Positions 46,427 through 56,795 of a stretch of DNA of 64,000 bases are shown here, piece after piece; position 1 is the first letter of the stretch, and each line of letters begins with the position of its first letter. Both the position numbers and the translations under genes were made by a program. Source of the stretch: an uncultured Chromatiaceae bacterium (GTDB lineage: Bacteria; Pseudomonadota; Gammaproteobacteria; Enterobacterales; Alteromonadaceae); NCBI GenBank assembly GCA_946482325.1, contig CAMLRA010000003.1:17072-81071 (forward strand), given 5' to 3'. The notes under the pieces were generated by a model that was given only the letters and a program-made list of their open reading frames with translations, was not told the origin of the DNA and made no database searches.

Positions 46427-47167
46427 TTAATGGACGTCTTTCCAGTATTCTTTCTTCAGCAGGAATGCCAGAATGAAGAAAATAAACAGGAAGATCATGA
46501 CCTTAATGCCAAGGCTATGAGATTCTAACTTCGAAGGTTCACCAGTGTATTCCAGATAGTTCACCAGATCAGCCACAGCACGGTCATATTCTTCCGGGCT
46601 TAACTCACCTGAACCATCAGCAACGATGCCTACATAAACTTCTTTAGATTCACCATCGACCATCTGCGTTTCGTGTTTTTTGTACGGGATACCTTGCAGT
46701 TCCTGTAACACGTGTGGCATACCGACCAGTGGGAACACTTCATTGTTCACACCAAATGGACGGGTTGGGTCCACATAGAACGACCGCAGATAGGTGTAAA
46801 TCCAGTCCGGACCACGCACCCGGGCGACGTTGGTTAAATCTGGTGGCGGCGCACCAAACCATTTGGCCAGATCAGCTTTTGGTGCGGCGTTTTTAATAAA
46901 ATCACCAACTTTGTTCGCGGTGAAGGCCAGCTCTTTCATGCCGACTTCATCCGGGATACCCAGGTCACGGAAAGTCCGTGAATAGCGCTGATATTCCATC
47001 TGGTGGCAACCCAGACAGTAGTTCTGGAACATCTTAGCACCACGCTGCAATGATTCTTTGTCATGCAGATTAATTGGCGCTTTATCCAGGTGGACAGCGT
47101 GTCCACCTGCCGCCAGCACTGAAGCAGACGTGACCAGTGCCAGTACTGAGAATAACTTTTTCAGCAT
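46427..47167 (-). CDS. petC: Ubiquinol-cytochrome c reductase, cytochrome c1 subunit
   Basis: 246 residues. The signal peptide ends near LAA (residue 20). The heme c motif is Cys51-x2-Cys54-His55 (CLGCHQ), and the axial Met is in PLVGMPHVL. A C-terminal membrane anchor (IKVMIFLFIFFILAFLLKK) holds it in the inner membrane. It passes electrons from the Rieske protein to soluble cytochrome c. The start overlaps the petB stop by one base, as the third gene of petABC. Confidence 0.95.
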   Translation of the reverse strand: MLKKLFSVLALVTSASVLAAGGHAVHLDKAPINLHDKESLQRGAKMFQNYCLGCHQMEYQRYSRTFRDLGIPDEVGMKELAFTANKVGDFIKNAAPKADLAKWFGAPPPDLTNVARVRGPDWIYTYLRSFYVDPTRPFGVNNEVFPLVGMPHVLQELQGIPYKKHETQMVDGESKEVYVGIVADGSGELSPEEYDRAVADLVNYLEYTGEPSKLESHSLGIKVMIFLFIFFILAFLLKKEYWKDVH

Positions 47168-48441
47168 TATGACAACCTCACAGGCAATGGTTTGGTTTTT
47201 TCGTTTTTGCTATACCACCACAGCAAACCGAAGAAGCCGAAATAAGCAACGGATGCGATTTGCGCAAACAGCGTATAGGTTGGTGTTGCAGGTAATACAC
47301 CCAACACACCCAACACCGAGAAGCTAATCACAAAGTTGACCAGATTCAGTTTGTGTAAAGTAGAACGGTAACGCACTGAACGGACTTTGCAACGATCTAA
47401 CCAAGGCAACAATGCCAGCAGGATAATAGCGGCGAACATGAAAATCGCGCCCCACAGCTGATCCGGTACCGCGCGCAGAATGGCGTAGAACGGTGTGAAA
47501 TACCACACTGGTGCAATATGATCAGGGGTCTTCATTGGGTTAGCCGGTTCAAAGTTCGGCGCTTCCAGCAGGTAACCACCACCCTCAGGTGCGAAGAAAA
47601 TCACCGCACAGAAGATAATCAGGAAACCAACCACACCAACGATATCTTTCACCGTGTAATACGGATGGAATGGGATCGCATCAACGATAATTTTCTTACC
47701 GCCTTTGGTGAAGTATTCATGGAAAGTGAATTTGTCAGACACGTTGTTTTCGAACTTCTGACCTTCGTTTGGCACTTTGACGTCGATACCATCCGGGTTG
47801 TTCGAACCTACTTCATGCAATGCGATGATGTGCAGGAACACCAGAATCACCAGTACCAGCGGCAGTGCAATGACGTGTAAGGCGAAGAAACGGTTCAGTG
47901 TCGCGCCGGAGATAACGTAGTCACCACGGATCCACAGCGTTAAATCATCACCAATGCCCGGAATAACACCGAAAATCGAGATAATAACCTGAGCACCCCA
48001 GAATGACATCTGGCCCCAAGGTAACAAATACCCCATGAAAGCTTCGGCCATCAGCACGACAAAAATCAGCATACCGAAGATCCACAACAACTCACGTGGC
48101 TTCTGATAGGAGCCGTACATCATGCCACGGAACATGTGCAGATAAACCACGACGAAGAAAGCAGAAGCACCGGTAGAGTGCATGTAACGCAGCAACCAGC
48201 CGTAGTCGACATCACGCATGATGTATTCAACAGAGGCGAAAGCACGTTCAGCAGAAGGTTCGAAGTTCATCGTCAGCCAGATACCAGTGACGATTTGGTT
48301 CACCAGCACTAACATCGCCAGCGAGCCGAAGAAGTACCAGAAGTTGAAGTTTTTTGGTGCAGGATACTGCATGACATGGAGATTCATCTTCTCCATAAAT
48401 GGCATGCGGTATTCAATCCAGTTCATGAAATTTTTAAACAT
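47167..48441 (-). CDS. petB: Ubiquinol-cytochrome c reductase, cytochrome b subunit
   Basis: 424 residues with eight or more membrane helices. Heme ligand His pairs and the Qo-site stretch (GYLLPWGQMSFWGAQV) are present; the PEWY loop appears as PVWYFTPFYAILR. It is the quinol-oxidising core of complex III in the inner membrane. It overlaps both neighbours by one base, so petA-petB-petC are translationally coupled. Confidence 0.95.
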   Translation of the reverse strand: MFKNFMNWIEYRMPFMEKMNLHVMQYPAPKNFNFWYFFGSLAMLVLVNQIVTGIWLTMNFEPSAERAFASVEYIMRDVDYGWLLRYMHSTGASAFFVVVYLHMFRGMMYGSYQKPRELLWIFGMLIFVVLMAEAFMGYLLPWGQMSFWGAQVIISIFGVIPGIGDDLTLWIRGDYVISGATLNRFFALHVIALPLVLVILVFLHIIALHEVGSNNPDGIDVKVPNEGQKFENNVSDKFTFHEYFTKGGKKIIVDAIPFHPYYTVKDIVGVVGFLIIFCAVIFFAPEGGGYLLEAPNFEPANPMKTPDHIAPVWYFTPFYAILRAVPDQLWGAIFMFAAIILLALLPWLDRCKVRSVRYRSTLHKLNLVNFVISFSVLGVLGVLPATPTYTLFAQIASVAYFGFFGLLWWYSKNEKTKPLPVRLS

Positions 48442-49031
48442 CAGGCAGTCCCCTCGTCAACACCGATCACCAGCGTGGTGTCATCAGTGAACATATATGG
48501 TGGGATCATCAGGTTTTTTGGTGCCGGAACACCCTGGAATACCCGACCAGCCATATCATAAGTAGAACCATGGCATGGGCAGAAGAAACCGGATGCGATG
48601 CCTTCGACATGCGCGTCAAAGTCAGCCATTTTGTATGTCGGAGAACAACCTAAGTGAGTACAGATACCAACTGCTACAAAAACTTCTGGCTTCTTGGAAC
48701 GGTGCTGGTTCTTTGCATAAGCCGGCTGTTGTTCTTCATCAGAATTCGGATCCCGCAGTTTGTCTTCTACGGCCGCCAGACTTTTTAACATATCCGGTGT
48801 GCGATTTACGACCCATACCGGTTTACCACGCCATTCCACCCGAATTAATTGGCCTGGCTCGAGTTTACCGATATTCGCAGTAACAGGCGCACCCGCTTGT
48901 TTTGCTTTCTCACTCGGATTCCAGGACGCAATAAAGGGAACGGCTGCTCCAACAGCACCAACACCACCCACAACTGAGGTAGCGATGGTCAGGAAGCGAC
49001 GGCGACCATGATCAACTGGCGCATTGCTCAT
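48441..49031 (-). CDS. petA: Ubiquinol-cytochrome c reductase, Rieske iron-sulfur subunit
   Basis: 196 residues. A twin-arginine-like N-terminus (GRRRFLTIATSVVGG) and membrane anchor precede the 2Fe-2S domain with CTHLGC (Cys124, His126, Cys129) and CPCHGS (Cys151, Cys153, His154). It transfers electrons from ubiquinol to cytochrome c1. GGAG lies 8 bases before the ATG. It is first in petABC. Confidence 0.95.
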   Translation of the reverse strand: MSNAPVDHGRRRFLTIATSVVGGVGAVGAAVPFIASWNPSEKAKQAGAPVTANIGKLEPGQLIRVEWRGKPVWVVNRTPDMLKSLAAVEDKLRDPNSDEEQQPAYAKNQHRSKKPEVFVAVGICTHLGCSPTYKMADFDAHVEGIASGFFCPCHGSTYDMAGRVFQGVPAPKNLMIPPYMFTDDTTLVIGVDEGTA

Positions 49032-49093
49032 CCACTCATCTCCACGTTTACGCTTAAAACCTGAGCGGTTTAAGCGGCTGAATTACAGCGATT

Positions 49094-49099
49094 ATTATA
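49094..49099 (-). promoter_or_regulatory. Candidate -10 box of the petABC operon
   Basis: TATAAT on the minus strand, 63 bp before the petA ATG. No strong -35 was found at 16-18 bp. The remainder of the 380-bp gap (49032-49412) shows no gene; it also holds the rpsI terminator at 49372-49395. Confidence 0.45.
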
Positions 49100-49371
49100 A
49101 GTTGAAAAATACGGCGGATCATAATGAAAAGCCCTGCCTGTTACAAGGATTTACCATGATTCTATGCGACCAGCTGCAGCTTTTTTTTCGCTATTTTTTG
49201 ATCCCGGACAACCCATTCAACAGACTGAATTTACTTTACAAATTAGTAACGGGAATGAAGTGACAATTTCAGCCACATCAGCCTGACGTCAGTGTGCTGG
49301 TTTCCAGCTGGCTGCTGACAAGTATTGTCTGGCTTTTACGAATTGCCACCGCATCGGATGTAGTGACGGAT

Positions 49372-49395
49372 AAAAAAAACCCGGCAATTGCCGGG
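49372..49395 (-). terminator. Terminator of the rplM-rpsI operon
   Basis: CCCGGCAATTGCCGGG (49380-49395), followed on the minus strand by TTTTTTTTA, 18 bp after the rpsI stop. Confidence 0.9.
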
Positions 49396-49412
49396 TTTTT
49401 CGGTAAAACGAA

Positions 49413-49805
49413 TTAACGTTTTGAGTACTGTGGACGCTTACGCGCTTTGTGCAGACCGACTTTCTTACGTTCAACCTGACGAGCATCGCGGGTAACGAAA
49501 CCAGCTTTACGCAGTGCAGGACGCAGAGATTCGTCGAATTCCATCAGTGCACGGGTAATACCGTGACGGATTGCGCCAGCCTGACCAGTGATACCACCAC
49601 CTTTAACAGTGATGTACATGTCAAACTTGCCAACCATTTCAACTAACTCTAATGGTTGCATCACAACCATACGAGCAGTTTCACGACCGAAGTATTCAGT
49701 GATTGAGCGTTGGTTGATAACGATGTTACCAGCGCCAGCTTTCAGGAATACACGTGCAGTAGAGGTCTTGCGACGACCAGTACCGTAATATTGATTCTGT
49801 GCCAT
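49413..49805 (-). CDS. rpsI: 30S ribosomal protein S9
   Basis: 130 residues; the start [17 protein letters not shown] and the C-terminal basic tail RKRPQYSKR are diagnostic of S9, whose tail reaches the P-site tRNA. It follows rplM by 13 bp in the universal rplM-rpsI operon. Confidence 0.98.
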   Translation of the reverse strand: MAQNQYYGTGRRKTSTARVFLKAGAGNIVINQRSITEYFGRETARMVVMQPLELVEMVGKFDMYITVKGGGITGQAGAIRHGITRALMEFDESLRPALRKAGFVTRDARQVERKKVGLHKARKRPQYSKR

Positions 49806-49818
49806 GTCTATGCTCCCG

Positions 49819-50247
49819 TTAGATGTCTAAAACTTGTGGTTGCTGGGCAGCGTGCTGATGCTCGGCGCCTGCATACACTTTTAACTTACGGAACATAGCG
49901 CGACCCAGTGGACCTTTTGGCAGCATGCCTTTGATCGCAGCTTCCAGTACCATCTCAGGCTTTTTATCCAGCAGCTTTTCAAAGTTGATTTCTTTGATGC
50001 CACCTGGGAAACCAGAGTGAGAGTAGTACATTTTGTTTTTCGCTTTGTTGCCAGTGACAGTCACTTTGTCAGCGTTAACTACGATGATGTAGTCGCCGGT
50101 GTCAACGTGAGGTGTGTATTCTGGCTTGTGCTTGCCGCGCAGACGGCTAGCGATTTCAGTTGAAAGACGACCCAGGGTTTTACCTGCGGCATCAACAACG
50201 AACCAGTCGCGTTGTACGCTTTCTGGTTTAGCAGTAAAAGTTTTCAT
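49819..50247 (-). CDS. rplM: 50S ribosomal protein L13
   Basis: 142 residues; [20 protein letters not shown] at the start and [19 protein letters not shown] near the end identify L13. The ATG at 50247 is chosen over an adjacent TTG. The structured leader upstream may mediate L13 autoregulation as in other gammaproteobacteria. Confidence 0.98.
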   Translation of the reverse strand: MKTFTAKPESVQRDWFVVDAAGKTLGRLSTEIASRLRGKHKPEYTPHVDTGDYIIVVNADKVTVTGNKAKNKMYYSHSGFPGGIKEINFEKLLDKKPEMVLEAAIKGMLPKGPLGRAMFRKLKVYAGAEHQHAAQQPQVLDI

Positions 50248-50250
50248 CAA

Positions 50251-50385
50251 AAACTACCCAAAAATAAATTTGTTACACCTTACACAACCCCTTCAGGCTG
50301 TGTCGTTTATCGTACCCCTTCGAGTACTGCAAACTGCCAGGCTACGGCAGTATCAGGCTGTAACGTGGGCCGGCGGCGGATTATA
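50251..50385 (-). promoter_or_regulatory. rplM promoter and structured leader (possible L13 leader)
   Basis: A TATAAT -10 box lies at 50385-50380 on the minus strand. The leader that follows has stems ACTGCC/GGCAGT (50333-50351), GTAC/GTAC (50312-50327) and ACACA/TGTGT (50282-50303). L13 autoregulatory leaders occur in this position; assignment is by place and structure only. Confidence 0.45.
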
Positions 50386-50444
50386 AAGGAAGGCTGCACA
50401 AAAAACAGCATTTTATTGCAGAATTTTTCGATCAAATCAGCGAT

Positions 50445-51539
50445 TTATGGCAGATGCGCCAGAGCCAGATAATCCTGTGACTGCATTTCCTGCAAACGGC
50501 TCAGACAACGTCTGAACTCAAACGACAGAATGCCTTGTGTGTAAAGCTGTTCCATCGGTACTTCCGCCGAGATAATCAGCTTCACTTTACGCTCATAAAA
50601 TTCATCAACCAAAGCAATAAAACGCCGCGCTACATCGTCGTTACCCTGCCCCATTTGCCGGGCGCCACTCAGTAACAGCGTATGATAGATTTTGGACAGT
50701 TCCATATAGTCGTACTGACTGCGCATAGTCTCGCACAATTCACTGAAATCAAACCAAATAATGCCATCAGCCTCAGCCCGGTACTGTAGCTTGCGGCCAG
50801 CAATGGTGATGTGACCGGCGCTCTGGCGCGGTTCCACCGATAAGGCCAGAAAATATTGCTGCAGATTTTGCTCCGCTTTGTCATCGAGCGGCGCGTGATA
50901 GATTTCTGCCTGTTGCAGGGTCCGCAGACGGTAATCAATACCGCTATCGACGTTCACCACCTCAGTATGTTGTTTAATCAGGGCTATCGCCGGCAAAAAC
51001 CGGGCGCGTTGCAAGCCGTTACGGTACAAACCATCCGGTTCAATATTCGAAGTCGCAACCAGTGTGATACCGCGGGCAAACAACGCCTGCATCAGCGTCC
51101 CTAAAATCATCGCATCAGTGATATCAGAGACAAAAAACTCATCAAAACAGATGATGTCGTAATCCCGCTTAAAATGGTCGGCAACCTTTTCCAGCGGATC
51201 GGCCGCGCCAGCCAGCGCTTTTAGCTCATCATGCACTTTGTGCATAAAACGGTGGAAATGCACCCGCAGTTTGCGCTCGGTCGGCAGGCATTCATAAAAA
51301 GTATCCACCAGATAAGTTTTGCCGCGCCCCACACCGCCCCAGAAGTACAGGCCACGCAGCGGGGTTGATTCAGATTTTTTATTGAATAATTTACTGAGTA
51401 ATGAGGTTTTCTGCGTCGGACGGCTGATAAAGTCGTTATACAGGCGCTGCAGCTGCTCTACTGCATGTTGCTGGGCAGCATCAAACTGAAAGTCCGGGCG
51501 TTGTAAATCAAGTTGATATTTTTGCTGTGGCGTCATCAT
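50445..51539 (-). CDS. zapE: Cell division ATPase ZapE (AFG1 family)
   Basis: 364 residues from ATG 51539. Walker A WGGVGRGKT, Walker B IICFDEFFVSD, sensor segment VATSNIEPDGLYRNGLQR. It is next to rplM-rpsI, the conserved place for zapE (yhcM), so this is the canonical copy; a diverged paralogue lies at 31402-32565. ZapE acts at the division ring in an ATP-dependent way. No clear ribosome binding site was found for any of the in-frame starts (TTG 51548, ATG 51539, ATG 51536). Confidence 0.92.
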   Translation of the reverse strand: MMTPQQKYQLDLQRPDFQFDAAQQHAVEQLQRLYNDFISRPTQKTSLLSKLFNKKSESTPLRGLYFWGGVGRGKTYLVDTFYECLPTERKLRVHFHRFMHKVHDELKALAGAADPLEKVADHFKRDYDIICFDEFFVSDITDAMILGTLMQALFARGITLVATSNIEPDGLYRNGLQRARFLPAIALIKQHTEVVNVDSGIDYRLRTLQQAEIYHAPLDDKAEQNLQQYFLALSVEPRQSAGHITIAGRKLQYRAEADGIIWFDFSELCETMRSQYDYMELSKIYHTLLLSGARQMGQGNDDVARRFIALVDEFYERKVKLIISAEVPMEQLYTQGILSFEFRRCLSRLQEMQSQDYLALAHLP

Positions 51540-51659
51540 ACAATGCAATGCAGGCGCAGGTTCGGGCCGGAAAAGTTAGCGCTTATAGTAACATGCCTTA
51601 CCACTACCGATAAGAAGATCGGTTACACTTGGCAATAAATCGTAGTTCCAGGAGTTGTT

Positions 51660-52109
51660 ATGTCGATGTCTTCTATCCTTTGGCTGATTGCCGGTATCGT
51701 GATCGGTGCTGTCGCTGCGCGTTTATTCAGTGTCCGGCAATTTAATCAGAACAAGCTGCAGGTTGAACTTGAAGAGAGTAAAACCCAGTTGCAAAATTAC
51801 CGCACTGAAGTGTCTGACCATTTAGAAACCACACAACGCCTGATGAGTCAGCTGCAAGACAATTACGAACAGATTGTCCGGCACATGGCCAGCACCAAGA
51901 TGACGCTGGTTGACAAAGCGCCGGTGCAACGCGCGACTAATCTGAATTATCTGTCGACCGACACCGCAGAGCATATCCGTAAATCCTTAGGCCAAATTGA
52001 CGAACGCCGGCGTAAACAAGTGTCGCATTCGCAACAACCACTTGATTATGCGGGCCATTCCAGCGGTCTGATGAAAACTTTTCCGACAGAAAAAAATTCA
52101 GGTGCCTGA
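51660..52109 (+). CDS. zapG: Z-ring-associated protein ZapG (YhcB, DUF1043)
   Basis: 149 residues. An N-terminal membrane anchor (SSILWLIAGIVIGAVAARLF) is followed by a coiled coil (residues 35-85) and a disordered, charged C-terminus. This layout and location between zapE and degQ match YhcB/ZapG, an inner-membrane protein that links cell division and envelope growth. AGGAG precedes the ATG. Confidence 0.9.
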   Translation: MSMSSILWLIAGIVIGAVAARLFSVRQFNQNKLQVELEESKTQLQNYRTEVSDHLETTQRLMSQLQDNYEQIVRHMASTKMTLVDKAPVQRATNLNYLSTDTAEHIRKSLGQIDERRRKQVSHSQQPLDYAGHSSGLMKTFPTEKNSGA

Positions 52110-52167
52110 AACTTTTTAAAAACGCACTGGTCTTCAGAGGCAGTTACCCGATGGAGACAAGTGCGTT

Positions 52168-53529
52168 ATGAAAATGAAGTTATCCGTTGTCACCGCAAGC
52201 ATTCTTGCTGCTTTTCTGTTAGCTCAACCGACCCCCGCAGCGGCGAAACTGCCTTTTTTTGGCGCAGAAGCCGGCACAGAGATGCCGAGCCTGGCGCCGA
52301 TGCTGGACAAAGTCACTCCGGCAGTTGTGAATATCAATGTCGCCGGCAACCGGGAAGTTCGCCAGCGTGTACCGGACGCCTTTCAACAATTTTTTGGTCA
52401 GGGAGAAATGCGCCGCTCTCAGCCATTCCGTGGCTTAGGTTCCGGTGTCATTATTGATGCCGCTAAAGGTTATGTCGTTACCAACTCACATGTGATTAAC
52501 CAGGCCGACGAAATTCAGGTCACCTTAAAAGACGGCCGGACTTTTGAGGCGAAAAAAATCGGTGAAGACCCGGACAGTGATATCGCGCTGTTACAAATCA
52601 AAGCCGACAATCTGACCGCCATTACTATCTCAGACTCTGACACGCTGCGGGTCGGTGATTTCACCGTCGCAATCGGTAACCCATTTGGCTTAGGCCAAAC
52701 CGTGACCTCTGGTATTGTCAGTGCGCTGGGCCGTGGTGGCCTCGACATTGAAAAATATGAAGATTTTATTCAAACCGATGCAGCAATTAACAGCGGTAAC
52801 TCCGGTGGCGCGCTGGTGAACTTAAAAGGTGAGCTGATTGGTATCAATACCGCGATCCTGGGACCAAATGGCGGCAATATCGGTATCGGCTTTGCCATCC
52901 CATCGACGATGATGAAAAACCTGGTAAGCCAAATCATCGAATTTGGTGAAGTTAAACGTGGTGTGTTGGGGATTGAAGGCAGCGATCTCAACGCAGATCT
53001 GGCGAAGAATATGAATGTGAAAACCAACAAAGGGGTCTTTGTTGGCAAGGTTCTGCCAGATTCCGGCGCCCAAAAAGCAGGTGTCAAAGCCGGTGATACT
53101 ATAGTCAGCGTCAACGGCAAACCGATCCAGAGCATGTCGGAACTGCGCGCCAAAGTCGGAACACTTGGTGTTGGTAAATCGATAAAACTCGGTATTCTGC
53201 GCGAAGACAAACAAGTGACACTGGACGTTAAATTGACTGCCGCCGACCAGGCGAATGTCACTGCTGAAAATTTACACGAAATGTTGGCCGGTGCGAACTT
53301 CGCTAACGGTAAAACCGCCGATGGCGAACCAGGTGTCATGATCAGTGAAGTTGCTGATGGCTCACCGGCAGCCCGGCTTGGTCTCAGTAAAAACGATGTC
53401 ATTATCGGCGTCGGCCGCACGCGCATTGAAAATATTGCCCAGCTCAGATCTGTACTGGAACAGGCGCGAGGGGTCATTGCATTGCAAATTCAACGAGATA
53501 ATACAGTGTTCTATACACTGATCCGCTAA
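52168..53529 (+). CDS. degQ: Periplasmic serine endoprotease DegQ (HtrA family)
   Basis: 453 residues. Signal peptide to about residue 26 (PTPAAA). The trypsin-like domain has His108, Asp138 and Ser212 (INSGNSGGAL), and two PDZ domains follow (about 255-345 and 365-450). Length and two PDZ domains match DegQ/DegP; the short loop after the first strand favours DegQ. It degrades misfolded periplasmic proteins. The neighbouring degS gene follows, as is usual. Confidence 0.93.
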   Translation: MKMKLSVVTASILAAFLLAQPTPAAAKLPFFGAEAGTEMPSLAPMLDKVTPAVVNINVAGNREVRQRVPDAFQQFFGQGEMRRSQPFRGLGSGVIIDAAKGYVVTNSHVINQADEIQVTLKDGRTFEAKKIGEDPDSDIALLQIKADNLTAITISDSDTLRVGDFTVAIGNPFGLGQTVTSGIVSALGRGGLDIEKYEDFIQTDAAINSGNSGGALVNLKGELIGINTAILGPNGGNIGIGFAIPSTMMKNLVSQIIEFGEVKRGVLGIEGSDLNADLAKNMNVKTNKGVFVGKVLPDSGAQKAGVKAGDTIVSVNGKPIQSMSELRAKVGTLGVGKSIKLGILREDKQVTLDVKLTAADQANVTAENLHEMLAGANFANGKTADGEPGVMISEVADGSPAARLGLSKNDVIIGVGRTRIENIAQLRSVLEQARGVIALQIQRDNTVFYTLIR

Positions 53530-53545
53530 ATTAACCTAAGCAAAA

Positions 53546-53569
53546 GGCCGGGGAAACCCGGCCTTTTTT
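53546..53569 (+). terminator. Terminator of degQ
   Basis: GGCCGGG-GAAA-CCCGGCC, then TTTTTT; 17 bp after the degQ stop. Confidence 0.92.
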
Positions 53570-53707
53570 ATCTGTCAAAACACCATTTTTCACAGCGACG
53601 GACAGATTTCCCTGTCGCCAATTTCATGATCAGTAACGTTTTTTCTGCTGCAGATTTGACTGCTTCAATGCTATGCTGAAGCATTCCTCAGTTCAGATAA
53701 AACCGCT

Positions 53708-54793
53708 GTGACTAATTTCCTGCTGATGATTGCCAAAGGTGTCGCTTATGGGCTGGCACTGGCATTGCTGTATTTGTTGCTTGCCCCGGCCGGGCAGCTA
53801 CAGCTATCCCATTTATTGCAGCCGAGCGAAGCGGAACCGCCAGCAGTATCTTATGCCAGAGCCGTGCGGGCGGCAGCGCCGGCTGTGGTGAATGTCTACA
53901 CCCGGAGTACCCAGCTTGACGAACGCTCGTACGAGCGTCGGGTGATCCAGAATCAGTCCTTAGGGTCTGGTGTGATCATGCGCAGCGATGGTTACATCGT
54001 TACCAACTACCATGTCGTACACGGGGCAGATCAAATTGTTGTCGCGCTGCAGGATGGCCGTCAGCTAGATGCGCTGTTGATTGGCCAGGACCAGATGACT
54101 GACCTCGCTGTGTTGAAAGTCGAAGCAGAAGACTTGCCGGTGATCCCACAAAATCCGGAAATCGCACCGCAAGTAGGTGATTTAGTGTTAGCGATCGGCA
54201 ACCCATTAAATCTGGGGCAATCCATTACACAAGGCATCATCAGCGCCACAGGCCGCGCTGGCCTCAGTACCAATTCATATACCGACTTTATGCAAATGGA
54301 TGCCGCGATCAACGAAGGCAACTCCGGCGGTGCATTGGTCAACAGTAATGGTGTATTAGTTGGTATCAATACTGCTGCTTTTCAGCGCCAGCGGAATTTA
54401 GAAGTTCAGGGTATTTTCTTTGCTGTGCCCTACCGGCTGGCTGCGACTGTGATGCAAAAGCTGATCAAACATGGCCGCGTCGTGCGTGGCGCTTTGGGCA
54501 TGAACGGCATACCGGTTGTTAACGCCGCCGGTGAGCGGCAAGTGTCGACCGGCCAGCCGTTTTACGGCGTGTTGATTGATCAGGTAGAACCTTTTGGCCC
54601 AGCGGATAGCGCAGGTGTCCTGCAAGGCGACGTTTTACTGCAAGTGGACAACAAAGTGTTGACCAGTGTCAGTCAGGCGCTGGATATCGTCGCGGAAACC
54701 GAACCCGGCTCTGAAATTGATTTATTGATCGAACGCCAGGGCCAAAAACTAACGCTGAAATGCCGGATCGGCTTGCGCCCTGAAACTGATTAA
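53708..54793 (+). CDS. degS: Membrane-anchored stress-sensing serine protease DegS
   Basis: 361 residues with one N-terminal membrane anchor (GVAYGLALALLYLLLAPAG), a protease domain with His102, Asp132 and Ser206 (NEGNSGGAL), and a single C-terminal PDZ domain. That set is DegS, which cleaves the anti-sigma factor RseA when unfolded porins bind its PDZ domain, releasing sigma-E. It starts with GTG at 53708; the ribosome binding site is weak. Confidence 0.92.
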   Translation: MTNFLLMIAKGVAYGLALALLYLLLAPAGQLQLSHLLQPSEAEPPAVSYARAVRAAAPAVVNVYTRSTQLDERSYERRVIQNQSLGSGVIMRSDGYIVTNYHVVHGADQIVVALQDGRQLDALLIGQDQMTDLAVLKVEAEDLPVIPQNPEIAPQVGDLVLAIGNPLNLGQSITQGIISATGRAGLSTNSYTDFMQMDAAINEGNSGGALVNSNGVLVGINTAAFQRQRNLEVQGIFFAVPYRLAATVMQKLIKHGRVVRGALGMNGIPVVNAAGERQVSTGQPFYGVLIDQVEPFGPADSAGVLQGDVLLQVDNKVLTSVSQALDIVAETEPGSEIDLLIERQGQKLTLKCRIGLRPETD

Positions 54794-54811
54794 ACATCTG
54801 ACAAATAAGCA

Positions 54812-54838
54812 AAAGGCCCGCACTGCGGGCCTTTTTTC
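54812..54838 (+). terminator. Terminator of degS
   Basis: AAAGGCCCGC-ACT-GCGGGCCTTT followed by TTTCTC; 18 bp after the degS stop and close to the convergent murA stop. The A-run on the left would allow termination from murA too. Confidence 0.88.
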
Positions 54839-54856
54839 TCTCTGCACAAACAACCA

Positions 54857-56125
<1,269 letters not shown>

Positions 56126-56383
56126 TTACACCGGCGGATTGAGAAGTTTTTCGCGACGCCACTGTGTGGGCGTGAAGGCTTTAATTTGCAGGGCATGAAT
56201 ACTGCCATTGGCGATGTCAGCCATCAGCGGCGCATAAACCAGCTGCTGTTGTTTGACCCGGCTCAGACCGTCAAAACAGTCGCCCACGGCGGTAACAGAA
56301 TAGTGGCTGCCATCAGTTTTTACATACACTTCAGAAAGTTGCAGCTGCTCAAGCAACCGCTGTTCAATCTCTTTACAATCCAT
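56126..56383 (-). CDS. ibaG: BolA-family protein IbaG
   Basis: 85 residues. The BolA fold core (YSVTAVGDCFDGLSRVKQQQ) and the HALQIKAFTP ending match IbaG (YrbA), an acid-stress BolA paralogue that binds Fe-S glutaredoxin. It is placed between the mla genes and murA as in E. coli, but here a terminator separates it from mlaB. Confidence 0.9.
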   Translation of the reverse strand: MDCKEIEQRLLEQLQLSEVYVKTDGSHYSVTAVGDCFDGLSRVKQQQLVYAPLMADIANGSIHALQIKAFTPTQWRREKLLNPPV

Positions 56384-56442
56384 CTGGATACCCTTGTGCC
56401 ACTGTGGTGATGTCGCGACAGTCCGGACAAGCAGGACCTTCG

Positions 56443-56474
56443 CAAAAAAAGAAAACCCGGCAGTTTAAGCCGGG
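56443..56474 (-). terminator. Terminator of the mla operon
   Basis: CCCGGC and GCCGGG (56456-56474) form a stem with a 7-nt loop; the minus strand then reads TTTTCTTTTTTT. It lies 30 bp after the mlaB stop, before ibaG. Confidence 0.85.
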
Positions 56475-56504
56475 TAGTGATTATATCCTGCATCAGGACG
56501 CATT

Positions 56505-56795
56505 TCAGCTTTCTGTCGGTAAAAGGCTTAAAACATCACTGACCAGTGCCAGAGAACGCAGTTGCTCCGGCATGCCACGTAACTGCACCTGCAGAGATTT
56601 GGCTTTGGCCTGCGACAACACCTGAATGAGCCAGGCCAGGCCTGCAGTATCCACATGTTTCAGACCAGCCAGATCAAAGACCGTTGAAGCTTGCAGATTC
56701 TGCAGTGGTTTAAAAGGCCAGAACTGAACTACAGTGTCCCGGTTCAGCTCACCGCTGAACACCAGTCCTTGTGGCTCTTGGCGTATCTCAAGCAT
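56505..56795 (-). CDS. mlaB: STAS-domain protein MlaB
   Basis: 96 residues from the ATG at 56795, which overlaps the mlaC stop by 8 bp. A single STAS domain with the conserved HVDTAGLAWL stretch. It binds MlaF and stabilises the MlaFEDB phospholipid transporter at the inner membrane. It is last in mlaFEDCB. Confidence 0.9.
   Translation of the reverse strand: MLEIRQEPQGLVFSGELNRDTVVQFWPFKPLQNLQASTVFDLAGLKHVDTAGLAWLIQVLSQAKAKSLQVQLRGMPEQLRSLALVSDVLSLLPTES

Noticed and set aside
49032..49260. Plus-strand 79-codon frame near the petA start
   Set aside because: It covers the petABC promoter region, has no ribosome binding site and no recognisable domain.
52770..53477. 235-codon open frame on the minus strand
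   Set aside because: It lies entirely antisense to degQ, has no ribosome binding site and reads as a low-complexity Ser/Pro/Thr product typical of a shadow frame.
56478..56483. TATAAT on the minus strand near the mlaB stop as an ibaG-murA promoter
   Set aside because: It lies upstream of the mla terminator hairpin, so transcripts from it would be stopped before ibaG, and no good -35 is present.
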